Of a DNA stretch of 64,000 bases, positions 43,615 to 55,576 are shown in pieces. Every line of letters begins with the position of its first letter. Position 1 is the stretch's first letter. Source of the DNA: Boswellia sacra (Eukaryota; Streptophyta; Magnoliopsida; Sapindales; Burseraceae). The stretch spans positions 124,001-188,000 of the forward strand of contig SNVD02004570.1 of NCBI GenBank assembly GCA_013180625.2, read 5' to 3'. Below the pieces are notes generated by a model, which was not told the origin of the DNA, searched no databases, and was given only the letters and a program-made list of their open reading frames with translations. The translations under genes were made by a program, and so were the position numbers.

Positions 43615-44119
43615 TGCACGCAGCCGACTTCCGGACACTAGCATTGGAGATTACCCATGAACTTCAAGGCTTTTAAAGAGTGCTGTGGGACAAGAAGACA
43701 AAAACAAAAGGGGTTAGAGTGTTAAAATTTTAAAAAGAAACAAACAACGAACACAATTTTCTATATCTGCATATATATCCATTTGTGTGTGCCCAAGGTC
43801 ATTGGTGGATGGTAAGGATAGATCAAACATAATATTGGAGCAATAATATAAGTAAGAAAGGATAGAGTGAGGATGTGAGAGTCAAGATAATTTCATTTCA
43901 TTTCACTCTCACATAAGAGAGATTTTTCCTCTTTATATAAATAATTGATTACAAGCCTATTTATAGACTTCTTAGGATGCATATAATAATGATGAGCATG
44001 TATTTAATCAATTACATAGAAATATTAAACTCATGAACACATCAAATTCTATGCATGTGACTCTTTGATTTTCAAGACAATCTAGAATTCTCTAGATATT
44101 CAAAATTACTTCTCCAACA
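43615..44119 (-). mobile_element. Possible solo LTR within the TrpRS relic
   Basis: On the minus strand it starts TGTTGGAGAAG, holds CTATAAATAGG, and ends CGTGCA. CAAAG occurs on both sides (43,610-43,614 and 44,120-44,124). This fits a ~505-bp copia-like solo LTR, but no second copy in the window confirms it. Confidence 0.35.
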
Positions 44120-44124
44120 CAAAG

Positions 44125-46590
44125 GACTAGCCGGCCTCCAACGCTCAAGTCAAGGACGTTGGAGAATATGATTTTATGGAGAGGTTAGAATGTTCTTTAC
44201 CTTATGTCCAAGCGTCCAATTTATAAGAGTCTTAGCTTTGTATCTTCAACAAGGATCCACACTCTAGGAAAGAATCCTCTAAAGATATTCCTTCTTTTGA
44301 GGTTAATTCTTTTCTTATTTGGAGTAGATTCAGTTTTACTTTATATTATCCCTAATCTTTCCTTCATGTAGATTGATTCTTCTTCCTATTTAGCTTGTTT
44401 AGTAGCGTATTGGAATATGAAAATTGCCAAACTCTAACTATTATTAGCTTTTAGGAAGGAGTTAGCGTAAAATAAGAAAATTATCAACCATAGAGCCTTT
44501 GAGCTGTCAGCTTATGTGTAGCTTAGGTGACAAATTCTGCTTGGTAGTTAAAAATTATCATTTAATTTTTAATTAAATTTTTTATTTTATCTTAATGGTG
44601 AAATTTTTTCAATCTTTTAAACAATAATATCAATGATACATAAAAAAAAATATGGTTTTAACGGTAATCAAATGTGTTTTCATATATTATTAAATTTTCC
44701 AGGTCCAAATAGAAAAAAATCAACCAAATAGAAAAAAATCAATCAAATTTTAGTTATGGATTTTGACAGGGAGAGGGAAAGAAAAAATGATATTTTGAAA
44801 TTTAAAAAGAAAGAAAGATAAATGAATTTTAATTAATTTGAGAAGAAAAATATAGAAATGGCAGAGAGAAAGATATGGATGACTTGAGAGAGAGATGATG
44901 AGATTAGTCATTCATAGTGTTGGAGGGAAAGTAAGAAAAAAAAGGTGACAAGATCTGTCTCAATTATTATTATTCGTAAAATTTTGGGTGCTTCTATGAA
45001 AGTGATAAACGAAGCAAGTCTTACAAACTGATACTTCTCTACACTTCTGCTTTGTAAGTCTAATAAAATACTTGAATCAACATGTATCTAATTATATACA
45101 TTTACAAAGTCTTTAAATGAATATCTTAATAAAAAAAACTTTTTTGAAGTAATTCTCTTGCTTTTAATGTTTATCTAGGCTACAATAGTTTCAGAGCTCT
45201 TTCAGAAATTTATGTTCACTTTGAACTTCTCCTGGAGCCCATGTCCCAACTCAACTAAATTACAACAATAGTAAAATAATTGTTAAATACACCAATAAAC
45301 CCTCCAAGGTTTATAGTATAAGACATTAATTCATTCTAAATTTATGAAAGTATTTATCTGGCCATTATTGTGAACTACAAACTACACTTTTTAAGTTCTG
45401 TATGTTTATGTGAGTGAATGCTTATAATATACAATTTATACATTGTTTAGCACCATCTTCAAAGCAGAATAGATTTCTTTGCAACAAAACCTGTACACCA
45501 CCTAGTGGGGGAAAGGAAAATAAGAAAAAAGGTAAGCTAAAAGACCAGCAAGTGGATATCAACTTTTCAAAATAAAATATTTATACTAATTTGATGAATT
45601 CAATTTCAGAGTATAACATATCTCCTAGAAACATTTACATGTTGAGTCTTAGCCCATATAAGCTTCACTGTTATAAAACATATACCAGCCATATCATGGA
45701 ATGCCATACCGATATCGAATCATATAAGTACAATTTCAATGAAATATAAGTGATTTCTTATTTGTCATAATATCTATCATATTAAAAACTCATCCCAAAA
45801 CTAGTACCAAGGGAATTCACTAGTTATACTTGATAGAACAATATCAACAACCCGATAAGATAATAACACCCGGTGGAATATCATGAACACGTAGACTAGA
45901 TAATTAACACCTAGAATGTCATCAACACCTAGGTAAGATAATAATACCCGGTGGAATATCACCAACACCCAGGTAGGAACAACTACTATACTATGCATGC
46001 ATAAAATAAATTTTATCAAGCAATTTTATCACATTAATAAAGTAGCTGCTAGGTGTTAACAGATTCAGGAAGCCAACAAGGTGAAATGAAGCCAGGTGCT
46101 TATCTCGGCTGCATGGCCTAAATTTTGTACACGTGGTTGCAATTGAATTATGCAGCCTGAACATTTGCGATTAACAAAACAATTGAAATTTTAAAAGGCT
46201 GGACCAGATTTCTAATTTCGCTATGGGCTACACTGTGTAAATCGTTTGCCACTAAAATCAAGTGAGCCTACATAATGCTCTAGTTACTTAAATCAGTTGG
46301 ACTGGTGCAAAACATTCACAATCCATATAATTGTAAACCCAAGAAAAGTTGAGCCAAGACAAAAAGATCCATCCAAGAGTTTTTATTAAATTTCATTAGT
46401 TCTATTAATTGTTTATTTATTGTATTTTTATTATAATTGTGTCTTTATTTAATTTTGAGGTAATAACTAATTAGATAAAAAATAAAAGTCGAATGGAATT
46501 ACTTTAGTCATTATAAATTATTGAACTAAAAGAGTTATCGATCGCAGAACTACATTGTGCTCCAAAAACAATTGATATAAATATTTGTTT
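44125..46590. other. AT-rich sequence inside the TrpRS relic
   Basis: No gene recognised. A minisatellite is listed separately at 45,838-45,977. Confidence 0.45.
45838..45977. repeat. Short minisatellite, units of about 38-40 bp
   Basis: Three imperfect units built on GATAATAACACCCGGTGGAA and TATCA(T/C)(G/C)AACAC, the first and third most alike. No coding or regulatory role evident. Confidence 0.7.
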
Positions 46591-46805
46591 AGCAATATAA
46601 CTGCACAGGTTGAAAACCAAATTTTTTGACATGACCTTCACCAATAAAACCATATATGCCTACATCCTACGTAGTATGGGTATGTCGATGAACAGAAATT
46701 GCTTCGCAAAAATGAATAAGAAAAAAAATCATAAATAATTACCTTAATTTATGTTACACACTTTGCAACATTCGCCATGTTGTTGTAGACGGCACTGCAA
46801 AGCAA

Positions 46806-47628
46806 ATTTTTAGCTCAAACAAAAACAGTTCTGATTCTCAAACACAAAAAGGCATGGAATAAGAATGTAAACAGAAAACACAGTGGATATATAGTCGAGT
46901 CAGTTCCCAGTCAAGAGGTCATTGCATATAAATATTTGGAGATGGAATCATTTTTCAAAGAGACCACTAAATTAGGGGGAATTTTTTAATTTTTTCAATT
47001 ACTGGATTCATTAGTGGATGGATCATAATTCCATGTTTGACAATGTCCTTTTAATATTTACTCTTAGGACTTAACATACTCTATTTTTTATAAAAAAAAA
47101 AAAAAATCAATTTTGGCTATCGGCAAATCACTAGTTATATAATTATACCAAGAATTCCGCAGCACTTGAGCCTTGCTAAACAAATCTTATAAAACAACTG
47201 CTACAGGTAGTCAACGAGGCATGTGATGCCCAGATTTTGCGAGCAAGCTTTGCTGGGGAAGCCGTTTTCTTTTAGACCGTCAACAACCTCCACTCCTCCA
47301 TGAAATCTTCAGAATTTTGATGTGTATACGAAATAAACTTTGACTTGCCTAGTCAATTTTGGATGCAAATACATGAAATTATCCGCCTTGCCCAGATCCA
47401 AAATCCTGATATAGTTACTGGAGTTTCTCAAATCAAGACTTGAAACGTACTTCTTGAAGCAAAGAAAACAAATAAAATAAAAAGACAGCGGTCATTTGAC
47501 CGGCAATTACCCACCAGAAGAAAGTTCAATTAGATTCGGTTCAATAAATTCAATAATCATAGCTTTTGCTTAGTTCTACTTATGCCAATAAGAAAGCAAG
47601 GCAATTCTCATCAAGAAAACTCAAATCC
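46806..47628. other. Upstream flank of receptor copy 5
   Basis: The part from 47,200 resembles the flanks at 38.9-39.3 kb and 59.5-60.7 kb (GATGCCCAGATT, GTTTTCTTTTA). No gene. Confidence 0.55.
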
Positions 47629-48580
47629 ATGGAACTCTATCCAGCCTGCTTCCTCTCAATCTTCTTCCTCTCTCTGTGTCCATTGTTCCAGCTATCAAGC
47701 CGTTAACAAACATACCCATCTACCGATCAGCTACAATGCTCCAACGACTCTTCAACAGTAACAAATGGGTATCTCTGTTATGGTTCTGGTCCTCAAACAT
47801 CATGCCAGTCATATGCAACTTATCGATCCTGACCGCCTGATGACTCCCCCATCAGAATTGCCTATCTTTTAGGCTCAGATGCCTCCAGCATGGCCTTGAT
47901 CAACAATATCTCCCCAAGTGACAAGATCCCTTCTGAAAACTTGGTGATAGTTCCGATTTCGTATTCGTGCAATGGTAGTATCTACCAGCATAACACCCCT
48001 CACTCCATCCAGCGGGGTCAAGTCATACTATTTAATTTCCAACAACACTTTCCACGGCCTGACAAATTGCCACGCTCTCTTCGATCAAAACAACTATAAT
48101 GAAACTTATATTGACTGGTGACACTTCCAGTAAGATTTGCCTATCCAAGTGCAGTTCAGAGAGAATGGTGTGAGCTCCTTGTGTAACATCTCAACTATTG
48201 AGTGATCCTACCCTTATTATGTCCATAATGCATACAAGTTATTGCTTGATGTGAGTGTCTGAGTGGCATGGCAATGAATAAAAGGTTAAAGGTACAATTG
48301 AAAGATTTGAAAAATTGAGGCCTAACTCCAAATATGGCTAGAAGATAGCCATAGATATATGTAAGGGTTGGGGATTCAAATTCTCTAAAGAATTCATTAT
48401 CTCCCCTTTCTCAAAAGTCCCTAGCTCTCTCATGCCCACTCTAGCTTGCAAAGAATTTTAAGGAGAATTAAAGGGATCTAGAACAAGGAAAGGTAGAATT
48501 TATTCCCTTCTCTAATTTCTAGCCTATAGTCATGACGTATTGTTATGAAATATTGTGTTAGAAAGTGATTTATGGTGTTT

Positions 48581-51087
48581 CTCTCGCCCCCCAAATCCTA
48601 AAAATCCAAATTGCATTTGCAGACATTCATTCAAAACAATAATTCAAAGATTTATAAAAAAATATTAATTATATTCCAGAAAACAGAGTTCCTAATTTTA
48701 CAACCATAGTGTAGCATTATAAACAACATTATTCTACAAGAATCAAAACAATGAATAATACAAAAATGATATTGTAGCGATCAATGGTTGCCAAAGGAAT
48801 TCGGTCGTTGCCATGCCAAAATCCTCCCCTTTATTGCAAACTATCGGTCGCCTGAGGCACACAATAAACTAATGAGAAATAACTCAGTAAGTAAGCTAAA
48901 TAAATGCATTAGCAATGGTCAATTAATAGAAAACCAAGTACAAAGTGCAATCACTATTCATTACTTGTCATGCAAGTAATAAATTTCTTAATCTAGAAGT
49001 CAAAAAACAATGCCCAATACTCAATCATTGCGCTCCTGCACAAAAAAATGGCACGTCTGCACCAAGTTTTGGTTAGGTAATGTTTTTAAAGTTTTAGAAT
49101 TGGGCTCCTATGCCATAAAGGTTACACGCCTTTACCAACCTTCTGTCGGCGTTAAGGGTTACGCTCCTACACAAAGACACTGGCGTGCCTACACCAATTT
49201 TTTGTCTAACTTGCCTTCATTAGGCCATTTTCCCCTTTACACATACATACATGTCCATCACAATCAAAGGAAAACTTAGGGACATATAGTACATATCATC
49301 ACAAATTGAAGGCTAGTCCAACAAACCGGATGATACCAAATCCATGCTACCAAATCCTTCATAAGAAAACACATGGATCAAATCTCTCTCATTCAATCAA
49401 TCACAAAGTTTTGCATGTGACATTTTGTATTGTGTGTAGCACTTTGTAGTCTCCATAACCTTCAACAGGTGACCTCCATACAATTTCAAGAGGTGACTCC
49501 CATGCATCAATTACACATTAAGAGTTAAATGTCTCAAGGTTCTTAGGCATGTTTTCTACTTTCATTACACCTTACAATTCAATTCATGCCTTCACATCCC
49601 AATTTCACAAACAAAAGCTCATAATCAAGCCTTCTATCCATCATAACCATAGTAATTCAATCCCACATCACAATCATATTTACAAATCACATAGCATAGC
49701 ACATCTTATTAAATAAATACAAGTCTATTCTGACCTCAAAAACAAGTTTAGCTTACTTACCTAATCAAATTCTGCTAGAGAATCCTTAATTTAATCTAGC
49801 AATCATAACAAAATTCCTTTAATGATCATCACACAACAGCGAAAAATAGGTCCTTTTACTAACTCAGCCCTACACACACTCAATTGGATAATTTTTGTAG
49901 GAAATTAATGCTTATCTCAAAAATATACAACAAATTTTTAGACATCATTTACACACATATAACATGTCTTGTTCTAGTTATCAAAACAACATGGGATCAT
50001 ATACCCCTTGAAATCACTTAGTTTAGTATGTTCTCAATTTATATCCAGGGATCTTCTAAACTGAGCAGTACGACTTTGGAAATTCATAAATGTCTCGTCA
50101 ATGATCAAATAAATCCAAAAAATTTTAGTTTAGTACAAGACTCATATGAGATTATTCCTTGTAAAAATCATAGCTTTTTATTAAATTTAAGGCTGTCAAA
50201 ACCAATTTGCTTTGTTTAATCTATTCTAGACTGTGGAAATTTTAGTTTTGCAAGCACAATTTTGAAAAAAACACACGAATTAGTACAGATTTTCAAAAAC
50301 CATGAAATTTTTTAGTTTAAAATAAAATATGCTCAAGATGTCACATACCAAAATTCAAATGATCTTCATGACGGATAAGTCCCTCATATTGCATGTTTTG
50401 AGACAAGGGATATCCAAATTTCGTTTCAACAGATTCAAAAATTCACCAAAAATTGCATGTTTTGAATTTTCAAGTGATTCAAATTATATATAGTCCTAGA
50501 CATGTCTAGTTTAACCTGCAAAAATTTCAAAACCAAAAAGAAACCGTAGAATTTCTAGGAATTTTTAGACTATAGACTGCTCAATACAAAGCCACGCAAA
50601 ATTTGTGGACTCAAACATCATTTCTAACTTTCTAGCATCATCCAATCCTCTTAAATCTTTCATAACTCATCAAAAATCATGTTTCCTAGTAAGTTTCAGT
50701 ATATACATAACATGAAATACCATACACTATAATAATCCATAACATCATTTCATGCACAATAGCTAGAACTTGAAGAAAGAGGTGAGTGTTACCTCTTTGC
50801 TTCCTTTTTCTTCTTAAATTCTTGGCAAAGTTAAGGGAGAGAAAGTGAAAAAGAGCTGGGAATTTTGAGGAAAGGAAGGGAATGAATGCTTTAGAGAATT
50901 TAAACCCGCACCCTTTTATATATATCTTGCGGGCAATTTCAATTTAGGCCCCTAATTTCTTAGTCTTTAATCACATCCTCCAACCTTTAATTTATCACAA
51001 ACCACCTATGCACATACTCTCACACAGTAACATATATACATTATAAACACATTAAGGTTATGACTACTTACAAATTGGGATGTTATA
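48581..51087 (-). mobile_element. Inverted copy of the same LTR, inserted in the solo LTR
   Basis: On the minus strand it begins TATAACATCCCAATTTG at 51,087 and ends near the CCCCCCAAATCC block at 48,586. It is similar along its length to the surrounding LTR in opposite orientation. GTTT flanks both sides (48,577-48,580; 51,088-51,091), a probable target duplication. It forms a long inverted repeat with 51,093-53,011. Confidence 0.8.
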
Positions 51088-54000
51088 GTTTTCATGTCGT
51101 ATGTATCATGAAACATACTAGAAATCATGATTTATGATAAGTTATGAAAGATTTAAGAGGATTGGATGATGATAGGAAGTTAGAAATGATGCTTGAGTTC
51201 AAAATCCTGTAGGGCCTTGTACTAAACAATTTTGAGTCCAAAAATTCTTAGAAATTCTAGTGTTACATTTTGATTCTAAAATTATTACAGGTTAAACTAG
51301 ACATGTCTAGGATTATGTAGAATTTTGAATCACTTGGAATTTCAAAACATGCAATTTTTGGTAAATTTTTGAATCTATTGAAACGAAATTGGACATCAAA
51401 TGTTTTAAAACAGAGCAGAGGGAACGAATTTTATTTAAGGGAATTATCCCATGAAAATTCCTGATTTTTGGTAGTAAAATCTTTAGCATGTTTTCTTATA
51501 AACTGAAAATTTTAATAGCTTTTAAAGATCTATAGAAATTGTTATGATTTTTCAAAATTGTATTTAAAAAACTAAAACTTTTAAACTTTAGAACAGAGTA
51601 AACAAAACAAATTAGTTTTGACAGCCTTAAACTCAACAAAAAGCTATGATTTTTATAAGAAATAATCTCATATGAGTCTTGTCATAAGGTAAAAATTTTT
51701 TGGATTGATTTGATTATTGGTGGAGCATTTATCAATTTTCAAAGTCTTACCGCTTAGTTTAAATGATCCCTAGACAAGAATTGAAAGTGTACTAAATTAT
51801 GCGGTTTTAAGGGGCATATGACCCCATTCTGTTCTGATTACTTGAACGAGACATGTTACATATGTGAAAATGATGCCTACAAATTTGTGTAGTCTTTAGA
51901 ATAAGCATTAACTTCCTAAATATCACCTAATTGAGTGTATGTAGGGCTGAGTTAGTAAAAGAACCTATTTTTCACTGTTGTGAGATGATCCTTAAAGGAA
52001 TTTTTTTTATGGTTTCTAGGTTGAATTAAGGACTCTATAGCAAAACTTAATCATGTAAGTAAGGTAAACTTGTTTTGAGGATGTAATAGAATTGTTATTT
52101 ATGTTATGAGATATGTTATGCCACGTGATTTTGTTGAAAACCTATGTTATTTTAATTAAATTACTATGTTCATGATTGATGGATAGCTTAATTGCGACCT
52201 TGAGTTGTGAGATTGGGATGTGAAGGCATGAATTGAAATGTGATGTGTTAGGAAATTAGAAAGCATACCTAAGAATCTTGGGGACATTAATCTTTGAATG
52301 TGTAATTGATGCATCGGGGCCACCTCTTGAAATTGTATAGAGGTCACCTCTTGAAGGTTATGGACACCACAAAGTACTACACACAATAGAAATTATCACA
52401 TGCAAATCTTTGTGATTGAGTGAATGAGAAAAGGTTTTAACAATGTGTTTTCTTACATAGGATTCAGTAGCATGGGATTGATATCGCCCAAATTGTCGCA
52501 CTAGCCTCAAATATATGATAATATGTGTTACATGTCCCTAAGTTATATTGAATTGAAATGAGTAAATGTGTGGATTTATAAGTGATGAAAATGATCTAAG
52601 AAAACTAGGCTAGACAGAAAATTGGCACATATGCGCAAGTATGGTTACACTCTTCACCGACATAAAAGATTCTAGAAAGAAGCACAACTCTGAAATTTGA
52701 AATACACAACAAACTAGAAACCTTACGCTGATGCGCAAGTTTGCTTGCGCAGGGGCACAACCTCTGCAACCTGAACACTGTTTTTATGACTTTTATCATA
52801 AGAAATTTATTGCTTGCAGGACAATTAATGAATAGTAACCGATTTCTGCATGGGTTTTCTATTGAATGATCATTGTTAATGCATGCATCTAGCTTACTTA
52901 CAAAGTCATTACTCATTAGTTTGTTGTGTGGCTTAGGTAATCCATAGTTTGTGAGAAAAAATGGAGGACTTTGGCATGGCGACAACGGAGTTCTCTTGGC
53001 AACCATAGATCCACTATTAGAAAAGTAGGCTTTTACTACACCCATTTACGATAGGCATTTGAAAATGCAGTAAAACATCAAACTCTGTGGCGGGCTACCA
53101 CGTCTGCAGTAAAAACTAATACATTTGCGACGGTTTTTAATGAACCGCAGTAAAAGCTTGTGAAATACACATTACCGTTTCCCTCCTTTCTTTCTCGTCT
53201 AATTTCTTTATCTCCTAATTTCCTAATCCCTAATTTCCTTTTCTCCCATCAAATCCCTAGCTAATTTCCTATTCCTTCTTTCCCATCAAATCCCTTTCAC
53301 GTTTTCTTGCCATTTTTTATTCAAATAATCTTTTGCCATTCTTGTTACTTGTGGCGTCAATAAGACGGGGCACCAAGCAGAAATCGAACATTGGAACGTT
53401 TGTTGAAGAGGAAGCGTAATCATCAACTCAGCTGCATCTGGCCTTCGCCTCCAATCAGTGTAGGAGTATCGAAATCTCCACGGCTTTCCGTTTTGAGGAA
53501 GAAATTTCTCGTTCAATTGGACTTTGTCAGCTATTCTGGTGAGCTATTACCAATGCATGTGATTTAATGATTTTAATTACTTTTTTTAATTTAATTATTT
53601 CAATTTTTTATTCGGTTGCTTAAATTCAGTTTAGGTGTTTAATCTTTTAATTTTAATTTGGTGAATTAGATGTTAATTAATGTTGGGTGTTTGGGATTGA
53701 ATTTTTTAAATTTTAAATTGATTGATTCGTTTATGAGTTTTGCAATGCAATCTATGTAATTCATTAAATTGATTTTTCTTGTGATAGCATTTGAGAAATC
53801 ACGATATGTTTATCAATTTAATTTGTCTGGGTTTCAAATGCACTAAAGTTATTAATTTATGATGATTTGATTATCTTGTGCTAGTGGATTTTCACACCAT
53901 TGTAAGGGATTTTCCCATAAGGTAAATTATGTTATTTCCTTTTTTCTAAATGGAAAAGGCATGAAGTAAAGGAGCCAACCATTTTAAGTTAGTTAGTTCA

Positions 54001-54786
54001 AAAGAAAATTATTGGCCAACCGACCTTTGTTAGAGAGTGTAAGTTTGGCCTTTACCTCTCACCTTAAACTTTCGAATCAAGTGGTTATCTTAGCATAATA
54101 TGAGAGTAAAGGTCTAGAGTTTGAATTCCTTATCTTATGTATCTACATTTATGTTTCTATCTGTTCGAGTTTTGTATTTGGTTCACTGGTCCACATAACT
54201 TTTAAGGACCTGTTAGACAGTTACACTAGTGTTAAGCCTCTTCTTATTGGTTTAACCTTCCAGGGCTGATGGTTACTTGATATAACTCTACTGACTTGGT
54301 TGCTAGCTCGTGGCAGGCATTGCTCTTTCATGTGTCCCTGTAGGCCAAAAGCTATTACCGCATGATTTTCCTTATTTCTAATTCAAATTCTAGACAGAAT
54401 ATTAGCAGTATCCATTCATGATGTGATTTTCTTTACCAATAATACCTTTAACAAAATGTAGAAGAAAGCATAGAGAAAACAGAAAAATGGGAGAAAATGG
54501 GATTAAAGTTTGTTCTTTCTTTCTTTTACTTTTAGTTAATAAGAAAGAATAAAGCTCTTAGAAACCATGGTTGAAAGGTAGAGTTTGCTTTAAGAATTGA
54601 GTGCCATTCATTTCTCATAGTTTTCTTTCAGTTATTTTATTCTATTGTTATCCATTTTAATACGAACTGTTATTGTTGTTATTGTTGAGATCATAACAAT
54701 CTTCAATTAGTTCTTAGTATTATATGAATATAAAATTAAGAGCAATTATGATGGTAATGGTAATTCTAATTTTGCTAGATTGCCAT

Positions 54787-55413
54787 TGTTGGTTATCCAT
54801 GGATCAAACAAAACTCCATATTAGTATGATATTGTCCACTTTGGGCCCAAACCCTCATGGATTCTTTTTTTTGGGTTCTACCCAAAAGGCCTCATACCAA
54901 TGGAATGCTTGTCCATACTTATATGCCCATGACCTTCCCCATGTCTAGTCAATGTGGGACTTTAGTTGCACACCTAACAATCCCCTCCTCAAACAAAAGA
55001 TCATATTTTTTTGTGTGTTTTTTTTCTTTTTCCAAGCCTCCCCACAAACGATCATTCATTCATCTGCTTCATTGAGGCTCTGGCTACCTCAAGAGCTTGC
55101 TCTATCCAGTTACCAAATAGAGCTCAACCACGGATCTGGGGGCCCACCATCTTTGTCAATACTCTGAGAATTTTCATCACGTATTCTCCTGGCTTAGTCT
55201 GGGCTTGAGCTCTGATACCACTTGTTGGTTGTCCATGGATCAAACAAAACTCCACATTGGTATGATATTGTCCACTTTGGGCCCAAGCCCTCATGGATTT
55301 GTTTTTGGGTTCTACCCAAAAGGCCTCATACCAATGGAATGCTTGTCCATACTTATATGCCCATGATCTTCCCCATGTCTAGCCATTGTGGGACTTTGGT
55401 TGCACACCCAACA
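54787..55413 (-). mobile_element. TRIM element (miniature LTR retrotransposon)
   Basis: Direct repeats 54,787-54,979 and 55,223-55,413 (TGTTGGTT...CAACA/TAACA ends). An exact 5-bp duplication GCCAT flanks it (54,782-54,786; 55,414-55,418). On the minus strand a primer site TGGTATCAGAGC adjoins the right repeat, and a purine-rich tract (complement ATCCCCTCC) adjoins the left. The ~240-bp interior codes for nothing. Sits within the CACTA, so it is younger. Confidence 0.92.
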
Positions 55414-55429
55414 GCCATGCCAATGTGAA

Positions 55430-55576
55430 TGCAGAGATACTTGGAGGCCCAGGGAAGCTATTGCTGATTTGAAATTATTATTCTCGCTTGCCAAAAAGTT
55501 TGGGTATTCTGACTGGATACAGTTCGATGCATCTGTTGTTCGTAGCCTTGCCTACTACACTGGTATCGTATTCTAG
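55430..55576 (+). pseudogene. Captured exon of a histidyl-tRNA synthetase
   Basis: Reads [18 protein letters not shown], then [19 protein letters not shown], which I recognise as the class II HisRS region before motif '[13 protein letters not shown]'. The usual Gly is Ser (RSLAYY). The exon ends at TAG|GT, where a functional gene would have GAG before the donor, so a stop falls exactly at the splice border. Intron-like DNA follows. Other HisRS exons are not evident nearby. Confidence 0.8.

Larger units (their letters stand above)
42780..46805 (-). pseudogene. Degraded TrpRS copy
   Basis: Diverged pieces in the same order and strand as the functional gene: a segment after exon 9 (42,785-42,920 versus 18,360-18,500), part of the long intron (43,510-43,590 versus 20,180-20,250), exon 5-like sequence (46,600-46,668, donor lost) and exon 4-like sequence (46,744-46,795, in-frame stop). 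Other exons are missing or unrecognisable, and much of the interior is replaced by other DNA. Cannot make a synthetase. Confidence 0.8.
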
